Shown: positions 55,682-63,865 of the stretch, in pieces
Layout: the number at the start of each line of letters is the position of its first letter
Position numbering within the stretch: position 1 is the stretch's first letter
Assembly (NCBI GenBank): GCA_023401925.1
Contig: JAEXDA010000004.1
Span: 155,936 to 219,935, forward strand
Direction: 5' to 3'
Source of the DNA: Bacillota bacterium
GTDB taxonomy: Bacteria; Bacillota; UBA4882; UBA8346
DNA length: 64,000 bases
Made by a program: the position numbers and the translations under genes
The notes under the pieces: model-generated
What the model was told of the DNA's origin: nothing
What the model saw: the letters and a program-made list of their open reading frames with translations, nothing else
Database searches by the model: none

Positions 55682-56934
55682 AACTTCACAAAGTCGTTAT
55701 AACAGGTATTGGCGCTATATCTCCCTTTGGTAACGGAGTGGATGCTTTACTTGAGGGAGTTTACTCAAACCGCTCCGGTATTCAAAATGTCGGCTCCATA
55801 TGGAAAGAAGCAATTACCGATATTTTATGTGAAGTGGGTGGCGCAGTTTCCTCTGAGTTAAATGAAAAAAGAATTCCCCGCGAAATGCGCAGGAATATGG
55901 GAAGAATTTCAATCTTGGCCTGTTTGTCCGCAGAAGAAGCCGTTAAGATGGCAGGGTTCACCGAAGAACATTTTACTTCGGGTGACTATGGAGTGTCCTT
56001 TGCATCCACCACAGGCAGCAGCCAATCGCTTTACGACTTCATGGGCCGTTTCATACAAGAAAAGTGTCTTTCATCCATCAAATCGGGCCAATTTTTTCAA
56101 GTCATGTCCCATACAACAGCTGCGAATATCGCGTGTTTTTTGAATGTTAAAGGAAGAGTCATTTCTCCCAACAGCGCTTGCTCATCGGCAGCGCAATCCA
56201 TCGGGCTCGCTTATGAAACGATTAAGTATGGCTTACAAAAGGGAATGATTTGCGGCGGAGCGGAAGAATTGCATGCCACAACCGCAGCTACTTTCGACTT
56301 GCTTCAAGCCGCTTCATTTCATTATAATGATAATCCTTCCGCAACTCCCAGGCCCTTTGATGTGGATAGAGACGGTACAGTCTGTGGGGAAGGCAGCGGA
56401 GTTTTGATTTTGGAAAGTGAGGAGAATGCCAGGAGCAGAGGTGCTCGGATCCTGGGTGAGATTGTCGGCTTTACGACTTTTTCCAGCGGCGATCATATGT
56501 CGAGGGTAACTGAGAAAGAATTAGTCGCTGGAATCGAAAGATTTTTTGTGGAAACCGGCTTTTCTCCGGCTGATGTCGATTATATTAATGCTCATGGTAC
56601 AGGAACGATTTTAGGGGATGCCGAAGAATCCATTGCCTTGGAAAAAGTTTTTAATGGCCGGGGTTGTCATCCAGATGTCAGTAGTTTAAAAGGGCATTTG
56701 GGGCACACATTGGGGGCCAGCGCTGCTCTGGAAATGATTGTTTGTCTGGAAATGATGAAAAGAGGGTCCCTTGTCCCCACCAAAAATTTGGATCATCTCG
56801 ATCCCAAATGTGGCGATATCAATTATTTACGGGAATATAAAACGATGAAACCCCGTTTGATCATGAAGGATAGTTTTGCTTTTGGTGGAATCAATTCCAT
56901 ACTATTATTAAGGAGTTATGATCATGGAAATTAA
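55678..56934 (+). CDS. Beta-ketoacyl-ACP synthase (FabF-like)
   Basis: A 418-residue KS with NSACSSAAQSIGLA (Cys), HGTGTILGDAEE (His) and LKGHLGHTLGASAA (second His), so catalytically complete. The start ATG 55678 overlaps the FAD stop (ATGA). Followed at once by an ACP gene. It is the fourth full KS in the cluster. Confidence 0.93.
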   Translation: MKLHKVVITGIGAISPFGNGVDALLEGVYSNRSGIQNVGSIWKEAITDILCEVGGAVSSELNEKRIPREMRRNMGRISILACLSAEEAVKMAGFTEEHFTSGDYGVSFASTTGSSQSLYDFMGRFIQEKCLSSIKSGQFFQVMSHTTAANIACFLNVKGRVISPNSACSSAAQSIGLAYETIKYGLQKGMICGGAEELHATTAATFDLLQAASFHYNDNPSATPRPFDVDRDGTVCGEGSGVLILESEENARSRGARILGEIVGFTTFSSGDHMSRVTEKELVAGIERFFVETGFSPADVDYINAHGTGTILGDAEESIALEKVFNGRGCHPDVSSLKGHLGHTLGASAALEMIVCLEMMKRGSLVPTKNLDHLDPKCGDINYLREYKTMKPRLIMKDSFAFGGINSILLLRSYDHGN

Positions 56935-57184
56935 TCAAATTTTTGAAAAAGTTAAAAAAGTATTTGTGGACGAATTTGAAATCGAAGCGGATCAGATTAC
57001 CAAAGAGTCATTGATTTTTGAAGAATTAGGACTGGATAGTTTAGATAGTGTGGATTTAATTGTGGCCCTTGAGAAAGCATTTAATTTTAAAATTGATCGG
57101 GCAAACGACGGTACGGTAATTTCTCAAATCCGAAGCATCCAGGACATTATCCATTTCGTGGAATCAAAACAGGCTTCCCTGTGA
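56924..57184 (+). CDS. Acyl carrier protein 2
   Basis: An 86-residue ACP with the attachment Ser in LGLDSLDSVDLI. ATG 56924 lies eight bases after AAGGAG; ATG 56918 is only two bases away from it. It overlaps the KS stop by 11 bases. With ACP 1 it gives the cluster two carriers. Confidence 0.92.
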   Translation: MEINQIFEKVKKVFVDEFEIEADQITKESLIFEELGLDSLDSVDLIVALEKAFNFKIDRANDGTVISQIRSIQDIIHFVESKQASL

Positions 57185-57413
57185 GGCCCGATGTTTGCGC
57201 CCTCTGAAATTTTTTTGATATGACGTTCCTGGTATCATGGTTGTTTGGAACATGATGCCGGGAATGTTTTTTTATGAAAATAACAAACACGTTACACTCA
57301 AAAATGTACCTCTTGCAATGATATTAACACAGAATAGAAGAGAGAGCGATACAATTGGTTTCCATTATTTTATAATTTCATTAAAAAGAGCCAATGACTG
57401 TTGAGGTGTGTGG

Positions 57414-58045
57414 ATGCGCGGTTTTTTGTTGGGACTTTCCAGCGGTACGGTGTGTCTGGCCTATTGTGCCCCGGTTGTTATTCCCTATTTGTTGGGAGAG
57501 GGACGTACCATAAAAGGAAATTACCGGATATTGGGACTGTTTTTGATAGGGAGGCTATCGGGTTATTTAATTTTTGCATTATTGGCGTGGACTTTAGGAC
57601 TTTTTTTAGCTGAATATCAACTTTACCGGGAGATATTTTTTGGCGCGTCCGATATTGTTCTGGGCGTCTTTTTAATCGGTTACTGTTTTCGAAAGCCCGA
57701 CAGTTTTTGCGCGGCGGAATATTATAAAGGATTCTTAAAGAATTTCTGTTCTGAAAATCGCGTTTTACCGGTTCTTTTGGGTTTCTTAACCGGTATCAAT
57801 TTATGCCCCCCTTTTTTATTGGCATTTACCAGCGCTGCTTCTACAGTGGATCTTCTGGGATCATTGGCTTTTTTCGGCAGTTTTTTTTTTTAGGAACCTT
57901 GGTTTTTTTTGTGCCCATTCCGTTGTTGGGCATTTTAAAACATAACCAGGTTTCAAAGTGGATTGGTAAAATGGCGGCAGGCATTATAGGATGTTATTAT
58001 TTTTTCATGGGAATTTTGATTTTGATTGGAGGAATCAAGCAATGA
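57414..58045 (+). pseudogene. DsbD/CcdA-like membrane protein split by a frameshift at an 11-T run
   Basis: The first frame (57414-57893) gives a membrane protein with GLSSGTVCLAYCAPVVIPYLL and GFLTGINLCPPFLLAF, the paired Cys-Pro motifs of DsbD-type thiol electron carriers. It meets a stop right after the T run at 57881-57891. The other frame continues with LGTLVFFVPIPLLGIL and two more helices to 58045. Adding one T (or a -1 slip) would restore one protein of about 210 residues. It could be a true mutation, an assembly error or transcriptional slippage. It overlaps the next gene (ATGA), so the operon architecture is intact. Confidence 0.8.
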
Positions 58046-59250
58046 GTCGAGCGGAAATTTCGACCAAAGACGGTTCGCCCCAACTCCGTTCTTCGCAAAA
58101 TCTCCGGCGATCCTTATTCATCGCCTTACCGGTGTTCTTATTTTCGCTCTTGCTGGTAAGCCATAATCTCCAGGGTATAGACAGAGTTACCCGCGAGGGT
58201 ACCTTGCAATTGATTTCGATGGTAGTCGCTTTTGGATGGATGAATTTGGTTTTTTTGATGATGGTTCACTCCGGTCGGGTTGATAAATACCGGGCGATCT
58301 TATTTGTTACCTATGCGGTTTGTTTTATTATTTCGTTTATCCCCGGTTTGATCGAAGCGCGCGGCGGCAATACTTTCACTTCAGCCGATATGCTTTCGGG
58401 TAAAATTCCTTTTTGCCATATTGTAATACCAATGACACTGATTCCCGCCGTTTTAAAGCGGACGATTATTTTTCCAGGATCGTTGCTAGAAGGTTTTGCG
58501 TCCATTGCCAGTATGTTGATAATATGGATTGGAGTTACCTTGGCTTTGGGGAGGGGCTTTTGTAGTTGGGGATGTTTTTATGGAGGGCTGGAAGATGGGT
58601 TTTCCCGGATCCTAAAAAAGCCGCTTATCAAAAAAATCAATTCTAAATGGCGTTATCTACCATTTGCAGTGTTACTGGGAGTGGTTTTAACTTCAATCGC
58701 TACCTTATCACCCACTTATTGCACATGGCTGTGTCCCTTTAAGGCTGTTACGGAGTTCGAAAAGATAACCTCGGTCTTGGTGTTGATTCAAACCTTCATT
58801 TTTGTCTTGTTGTTTATCGGTTTAGTGGTAGTACTGCCGATAGTAACCAAAAAGCGGACCCAGTGTAGCTTTCTCTGTCCTTTTGGAGCCATGCAGTCAC
58901 TCACGAACAAAATCAATGCTTTTGAGATCCGGATTCATAAAGATAAGTGTATCCGGTGTAAGAAATGTATTGGCGCTTGTCCGACTTTTTCTTTGGATGA
59001 GGACGATTTGAATGAGGGGAAAGCCAACCTGACTTGCACCAAATGCGGCAAATGCATCAGCCAGTGTCCAACTCAAGCTATTTCACTGGCGATTAGGGGA
59101 ACAGTAACTTCTGGTGATAAAGGAAGACGGATATCCCTGACTTTTCTATATCCGGCATTTTTGGTGCTGTTGTTTATGGGGAGCGGAATGATCCAAAATG
59201 CAATCTATCGAATATTATTGCTATTGACGACCGGAAAAATGATTCATTAG
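58042..59250 (+). CDS. NapH/NosR-like membrane ferredoxin protein
   Basis: A 402-residue polytopic protein with about six helices, CSWGCFYGG, CTWLCPF and CSFLCPFGA membrane-side Cys motifs, and two C-terminal [4Fe-4S] sites: CIRCKKCIGACP and CTKCGKCISQCP. The layout is that of NapH, CcoG or NosR electron-transfer proteins. With the DsbD-like neighbour it could carry electrons across the inner membrane. ATG 58042 follows GGAGG by nine bases. Confidence 0.88.
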   Translation: MSRAEISTKDGSPQLRSSQNLRRSLFIALPVFLFSLLLVSHNLQGIDRVTREGTLQLISMVVAFGWMNLVFLMMVHSGRVDKYRAILFVTYAVCFIISFIPGLIEARGGNTFTSADMLSGKIPFCHIVIPMTLIPAVLKRTIIFPGSLLEGFASIASMLIIWIGVTLALGRGFCSWGCFYGGLEDGFSRILKKPLIKKINSKWRYLPFAVLLGVVLTSIATLSPTYCTWLCPFKAVTEFEKITSVLVLIQTFIFVLLFIGLVVVLPIVTKKRTQCSFLCPFGAMQSLTNKINAFEIRIHKDKCIRCKKCIGACPTFSLDEDDLNEGKANLTCTKCGKCISQCPTQAISLAIRGTVTSGDKGRRISLTFLYPAFLVLLFMGSGMIQNAIYRILLLLTTGKMIH

Positions 59251-59278
59251 TGGAATCATTAAGTTTGGGAGGTAAAGC

Positions 59279-59749
59279 ATGGTTTATTTTCGCCAAAAGT
59301 TAGCTGCGGGTACGGGCTATCTGTGGGCTCTGCTTGCTTTACCGATTATTCTGGCCACCTTTATGGGAGGCAGTTTTTTAGCCCATCAACTCGTGTTGTT
59401 TACCGGTATCAAGGTATCTCCATGGTTCACCGGCGGCGATATTCTCCAAACCATTGAACACAATACCTATCGGACTTTAATTCATCGGGCTGTTTTTGAC
59501 GGTTTGATTGGGGAGCGAAGCCGGGGTTTTATCCAGATTGATTTCCAGCCGGAGGGGGGACTTCTGCCGGAAAAACTATGGGAGGAAATCGATTACAATC
59601 AGGATGGAACCATTGACTTTAAAATCCAATTGGATTCGATAAAGAATCAAGCCCGGTTAAGGAACAAACAGCCTTACGTTGTAGGGATCCAATCGGTCGA
59701 TAAAGTAAACGATGAAAGCGTTGTAAGAGTCTTGCTGATCAATCGGTAA
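59279..59749 (+). CDS. Membrane-anchored protein with EF-hand-like motif
   Basis: A 156-residue protein with one N-terminal membrane helix (about 15-40) and an extracytoplasmic part containing DYNQDGTIDFKIQLD, a calcium-binding EF-hand-like loop (D-x-N-x-D-G-x-I-D). I do not recognise a family. GGGAGG precedes the ATG. It is placed directly after the NapH-like gene and may be part of the same redox module. Confidence 0.65.
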   Translation: MVYFRQKLAAGTGYLWALLALPIILATFMGGSFLAHQLVLFTGIKVSPWFTGGDILQTIEHNTYRTLIHRAVFDGLIGERSRGFIQIDFQPEGGLLPEKLWEEIDYNQDGTIDFKIQLDSIKNQARLRNKQPYVVGIQSVDKVNDESVVRVLLINR

Positions 59750-59787
59750 ACCCACAATCCCTCAAGGCGTTTATCACTGAGAAAAGG

Positions 59788-60264
59788 ATGAGAACGAAGA
59801 CTTTTCGAAAATTTGATGATTTATTTCCCCAGGATGAAAAAGCATCATTGATGGCTGAATGTTTTCATAGAGTCCGATTGGATGAAGTCGATGCTTTCGG
59901 CGGTGTTTGCTTTAGTCGTTATGCCGGTTATTTTGAACAAGGGCTAGAGCAATGGGCAAAGAAATTCGGATTCGATTATCAAGACAGGATTGCCAATGGT
60001 TTTGGAATGCCCATGGTTCAGTTTTTTGCAGATTATTATCATCCCCTTCGCTCAGATGAGCAAATATCGATTCAGACACGATGTCATTGGAGGGAAGCGG
60101 CCAAAATGAATTTCAGTTACTAGATTTACACCGAGAATAAACAATTGGCGGTCCGAGGGTACGCTATCCACGCCTTTACCGATTTAGCCGGTGGACTTAT
60201 GGTGGTGAGGCCGGAGTTTGCCGAAAAATTTTTTCAACATTGGGATCATCATCTAAATAATTGA
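59788..60264 (+). pseudogene. YbgC-like thioesterase with in-frame amber stop
   Basis: Paralogue of the thioesterase at 30384 (shared AAKMNFSY, ECFxRVxxDEVD, RPEFAE). The frame is open from 59788 to a TAG at 60121, exactly where the paralogue has CAG (Gln in NFSYQIF), and then continues with IYTENKQLAVRGYAIHAFTDLAGG to a TGA at 60262. One base change (CAG to TAG) explains it. The active-site His of the paralogue (WHGRY) is already replaced here (CFSRY). Most likely a decaying copy. Confidence 0.85.
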
Positions 60265-60279
60265 AATGGAGGCATTAAC

Positions 60280-61380
60280 ATTCGAATCAATAAGAAGTTG
60301 TCTATCGGCATATTGATGTTTATATTATCTTCAGGTATGGTTTTTGCGGCGGATGATTCAACCGCCATTCAGAATGATTCACAGATACATTGGGGTGTTT
60401 CTCCCGTCATTTTCAGCGGACCTGAAACCGGAGTGGCCCTTGGCGGGTATGTGATGGGATATCGCAATTCAGATTCGTCTCTTCCCCAACCGAAACAGGA
60501 TACTTTGAATGCAATGATCGTTTATACCCAAAAGGAACAAATGTTTGGTACTTTCAATGTCAAAAAGTATCTAAGGGGCGACCAAGCCATGCTTATGACT
60601 AGTTTGGGTTATGTGGATTTCCCCAGCGAGTTTTTTGGGATTGGTTCCGATACGGATCCGGACACGAAAGAAGATTATACCTATATTCAAAAAGGCTTTA
60701 CCGGAAGTTTTCTCTGGAAAATCTCCCCCAATGTTTACTTGGGGCCTTGTATTGTCTATGGCCGGTATGACATCGAAGATCAAAAAGCGGGCGGAATGTT
60801 GGAGACGGGAAATATTTTGGGTTCTGACGGGACGATCGTAGCCGGCGGCGGTTTACAGTTATTGTTGGATACCCGGGATGACGAATTTGCGCCCCGATAC
60901 GGCTCGGTCTTGAATTTACAAGGAATCAGCTACCGGCGGGAATGGGGGAGCGATCAGGACTTTCTACAGTATGGAATAACTTACAAACATTTTTGGCCGG
61001 TGCGGGAGAAAGGAACGTTTGCTTTGATGTCTCTTCTCGATATAAGCAGGGGCGACGTACCTTTTGAGATGATGCCCAGCTTGGGAGGAGACTCCATTAT
61101 GCGGGGATGTTACTCCGGCGTTTACCGGGATAAGAACTATGCGGCTCTGCAGGGTGAGTACAGATATTCCATGGGCAGCCGGGTCAGCGGCGTTTTTTTC
61201 GCCGGCTTAGGTGAAGTGGCTCCGGACGGGAATCAATTTAAGGCTGATCACATCAAGGTTGCGGCGGGGTTTGGTTTCCGGTTTCAGCTCTATCCGAAAC
61301 AAAAACTGAAACTCCGGTTGGATCAAGGCTTCAGTGAGGACGGGGCTTATACATATGTCAATTTTATGGAGGCTTTTTAG
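60280..61380 (+). CDS. Omp85-type outer-membrane barrel (BamA/TamA C-terminal domain)
   Basis: About 366 residues: a signal peptide, then only the bacterial-surface-antigen barrel (FSGPETGVALGG, LLLDTRDDEFAPRYGSVLNLQG, MRGCYSGVYRDKNYAALQGEYR, AAGFGFRFQLYPKQKLKLRLDQG) ending in Phe. No POTRA domains. The Arg-Asn-Lys-Lys part of the signal peptide lies upstream of the first TTG (60298), and GGAGG (60268-60272) is seven bases before ATT 60280, so an ATT start is likely. Such barrels live in the outer membrane; a role in inserting or surface-exposing the cluster product is possible. Confidence 0.86.
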   Translation: MRINKKLSIGILMFILSSGMVFAADDSTAIQNDSQIHWGVSPVIFSGPETGVALGGYVMGYRNSDSSLPQPKQDTLNAMIVYTQKEQMFGTFNVKKYLRGDQAMLMTSLGYVDFPSEFFGIGSDTDPDTKEDYTYIQKGFTGSFLWKISPNVYLGPCIVYGRYDIEDQKAGGMLETGNILGSDGTIVAGGGLQLLLDTRDDEFAPRYGSVLNLQGISYRREWGSDQDFLQYGITYKHFWPVREKGTFALMSLLDISRGDVPFEMMPSLGGDSIMRGCYSGVYRDKNYAALQGEYRYSMGSRVSGVFFAGLGEVAPDGNQFKADHIKVAAGFGFRFQLYPKQKLKLRLDQGFSEDGAYTYVNFMEAF

Positions 61381-61459
61381 GTTTTTTAAATTCTAAGATT
61401 TACTCCATTCGTAGGGTTTTATATAATTTATATGAAATATTTATGATTGCGAGCAAAAC

Positions 61460-62026
61460 ATGAAACTGAGTTTACATTGTACCTTGGGCATTCAGAAGGT
61501 CCTGCAGGAATTGCTGATGGCCCGCAATATCGAGATCGATGAAGAATCAGGCATCAGCCTGGTTGAATCGGGTTTCGAAATTCCCAAGGGTAAGATGGCT
61601 ATTGTTTTTGAATTACCCAATCTGGGCCAGTTGGTTGAGTTCCTGGACAAGCTGGGAAGGGTTAGTGACGATAATCCGAATACGATCATCGGCAAGTCTC
61701 GTGACAATTCATTTCAAATCATTGCTTATCCCCAAGTCTATTACTTTGAAGCCAGGGGCAACAATGTCTTTTGTATCGCCACCGGCCAAGCTGATCACGC
61801 CACTTGTGAATACAGGATTAAGGAAAAATTATACGAACTGGAAGGCCGGCTTCCCCAAAATCGGTTTCTAAGGGTTGGTAAATCGTACATCGTGAATATT
61901 GAAAACATCAATGAAATCATTCCCTGGTTCGGCAGGCGCTTAATATTGCGGTTTGTTGACGGAAAAAGCGAGATTGAAGTTTCCCGCAATTATGTGAAAA
62001 ATTTAAAAGAATTTTTGGGGATGTAG
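61460..62026 (+). CDS. LytTR-type DNA-binding regulator
   Basis: A 188-residue protein whose C-terminal half is a LytTR domain (YYFEARGNNVFCIAT, YELEGRLPQNRFLRVGKSYIVNIENI, EVSRNYVKNLKEFL). There is no receiver domain, which is typical of LytTR proteins paired with DUF3021. It probably regulates its own operon and perhaps the lipid cluster upstream. The start ATG 61460 has a weak ribosome site. Confidence 0.88.
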   Translation: MKLSLHCTLGIQKVLQELLMARNIEIDEESGISLVESGFEIPKGKMAIVFELPNLGQLVEFLDKLGRVSDDNPNTIIGKSRDNSFQIIAYPQVYYFEARGNNVFCIATGQADHATCEYRIKEKLYELEGRLPQNRFLRVGKSYIVNIENINEIIPWFGRRLILRFVDGKSEIEVSRNYVKNLKEFLGM

Positions 62027-62034
62027 AGGCAAAC

Positions 62035-62502
62035 ATGTTTAAACTTAAATTTTATTTGTTGAACGCATTGGCATCGAGTCTAATAGGCCTGACTGTTTGG
62101 GCGGTTTATCTATTTGCCTGGGGTTGTTTTCATTCTTTTCAGCAGTTGATTTTTGAAGTAGCCCAACAAATAGGCCATGTTGTTTTCAACGCGTTTTTCA
62201 GTATGGGAGTTGGGGCAATCATTGGGACCCTATCGATGCTCTTTTGTTTCCAGGTTTTTTTAAGACTTAGCCATATGCCTTGGATGGGTTTTCTCACCAA
62301 TTTTTTGGCTGTTGCCATTTTGAACATCGTTGGGTCTATTTTAACGGGTATACGAAGTTTTCAGCTTTTTATCGATTCGACATGGTTAACCGCTCTGATA
62401 GTGTCGGAAATATTGAGTGTCTTTGTGACTTTTTTCTGGTACCGGAGCATCAAGGCCTATAAAAATAAATTGGAAGAGAAAAAGGCCTCGCTGAAATCGT
62501 AA
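62035..62502 (+). CDS. DUF3021 membrane protein
   Basis: A 155-residue protein with four membrane helices and the DUF3021 pattern (LLNALASSLIGLTVWAVYLF, VVFNAFFSMGVGAIIGTLSMLF). The eight-base gap to the LytTR gene shows an operon. In other Firmicutes DUF3021 proteins restrain the adjacent LytTR regulator at the membrane; I infer the same here. Confidence 0.87.
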   Translation: MFKLKFYLLNALASSLIGLTVWAVYLFAWGCFHSFQQLIFEVAQQIGHVVFNAFFSMGVGAIIGTLSMLFCFQVFLRLSHMPWMGFLTNFLAVAILNIVGSILTGIRSFQLFIDSTWLTALIVSEILSVFVTFFWYRSIKAYKNKLEEKKASLKS

Positions 62503-62538
62503 CGATGGATTGGTGATAAGAATTTGTTATAGCTCAAA

Positions 62539-63186
62539 CTAAGCAGATAACAGTTTCCGCAAGCCCTCAACATCATTGACAATGTGCGTTGGTTTTTCAA
62601 TTTGCAGTTCATCCAGAGATCCATAACCGTAAGTTACGGCGATGGAATCAATATGATTCATTTTAGCTCCGATAATATCGTGTTTTCGATCCCCAATCAT
62701 GACAATCTTTTTCTTGTCCGCTTCACCAATGGTTGCTAAGGCATATTCGATGACTTCTTCTTTGGTGGTCCGGGTCTCATCCAGATTACTGCCGGCCACG
62801 CTATCAAAATATTGACGGATATCAAAGTGATGGAGAATTTTCTCCGCAAATACGGTTGGTTTTGAGGTTGCTACCATTAAAATTTTTCCGTCTGTTTTCA
62901 GGTCCTGGAGCAATTTGGGAATTTCCGGGTAGATTTCATTTTCAAAAATCCCATATGGAGAATAATACTCGCGGTAATATTCGATGGCCTTTTGGACCCG
63001 GGTTTCATCCAGCAAGTAGTATTCGCGGAAGGAATTCCGCAGCGGCGGGCCGATAAATCTGGTCAGACTCTCCAGGCTTTCTTCGTAAATTCCCAGTTTC
63101 TTCAGGGCATATTGAACCGATTTGGTAATGCCGACTTTCGGATCGGTCAGCGTGCCGTCGAGATCAAAAAGAATGGTGTTATACAA
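62539..63186 (-). CDS. HAD-family phosphatase (Gph-like)
   Basis: A 215-residue HAD hydrolase: motif I DLDGTLTD, motif II in MVATSKP, Lys in motif III (TTKEE) and motif IV GDRKHDIIGA. The alpha-helical cap between motifs I and II and the length fit phosphoglycolate or related small-phosphate phosphatases. It is convergent with DUF3021 and begins with ATG 63186 after a GGGGG tract. Substrate unknown. Confidence 0.88.
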   Translation of the reverse strand: MYNTILFDLDGTLTDPKVGITKSVQYALKKLGIYEESLESLTRFIGPPLRNSFREYYLLDETRVQKAIEYYREYYSPYGIFENEIYPEIPKLLQDLKTDGKILMVATSKPTVFAEKILHHFDIRQYFDSVAGSNLDETRTTKEEVIEYALATIGEADKKKIVMIGDRKHDIIGAKMNHIDSIAVTYGYGSLDELQIEKPTHIVNDVEGLRKLLSA

Positions 63187-63360
63187 TAGGGAAAGCCCCC
63201 TTCATTGAGATTAAGGCAACGAATTTTTATTCGGCAAGGTTTGGGATATTTCCTTCCAGAGGGCGCTTTTTCCAACCCGGAAAGAGCTTTTTTTATATCA
63301 TGATACTCCTAAAATCCGGGGAAGCTGGGTCCAATCCCCGGTCTGCAAACCCCATTTGCC

Positions 63361-63423
63361 GGTTCGGTATGTATACGCGAGAGTTCGGTATCCATACTGG
63401 GTCGTCCGGTATGCGTGCGCGAC
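63361..63423 (-). repeat. Three degenerate 21-bp units, inverted relative to the array at 63593
   Basis: Three consecutive blocks (63361-63381, 63382-63402, 63403-63423) each begin near GGTTCGGTAT or a variant and are reverse complements of the GTCGCGCATATATACC-GAACC unit in the large array, with several mismatches. The rest of 63187-63592 has no gene; about 63519-63540 contains CCACAGAGGCACGGAGGACA, a sequence type often dispersed in bacterial genomes. Confidence 0.75.
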
Positions 63424-63592
63424 AACTCAGCAGGCCTACGCTCTTTTAGTGGAAATCCGTTAAATTCGGCTGCCATTGAAAATGGCGATCAATCCGTGAA
63501 ATCTTGGTCCGAATTAGCCACAGAGGCACGGAGGACACAGAGAAAAAACTTATTGTGAAAACTTAAACAACGGGTGAATAACTAAACGAATG

Positions 63593-63865
63593 GTCGCGCA
63601 TATATACGGAACCGTTGCGTATATCTACCCGAGGGTTGCGTATATATACCGAACTGTTGCGCATATCTACCCGAGGGTCGCGCATATATACCGAACCGTT
63701 GCGTATATCTACCCGAGGGTCGCGCATATATACGGAACCGTTGCGTATATCTACCCGAGGGTCGCGCATATATACGGAACCGTTGCGTATATCTACCCGA
63801 GAGTCGCGTATATATACCGAACCGTTGCGTATATCAACCCGAGAGTTGCGCGTATATACCGAACC
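63593..63865 (+). repeat. Tandem array, 13 units of 21 bp in a 42-bp pattern
   Basis: Thirteen head-to-tail 21-bp units alternate between type A (GTCGCGCATATATAC then SGAACC) and type B (GTTGCGTATATCTACCCGAG then R), so the true period is 42 bases. Units 7 and 9, and several B units, are identical. The lack of stops makes long open frames in several directions, but these are artefacts; no ribosome site or protein family supports them. Confidence 0.93.

Noticed and set aside
52328..57184. Type I or type II aromatic polyketide cluster
   Set aside because: No aromatase/cyclase or malonyl transferase is present; the KS proteins are discrete FabF-like enzymes and hotdog dehydratases fit a polyene/fatty-acid logic better.
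63510..63550. CCACAGAGGCACGGAGGACA-type sequence as part of a gene
   Set aside because: It is a kind of dispersed sequence often seen between bacterial genes; no frame supports coding.
63593..63865. CRISPR array
   Set aside because: Units are contiguous 21-bp repeats with no unique spacers and no cas genes nearby.
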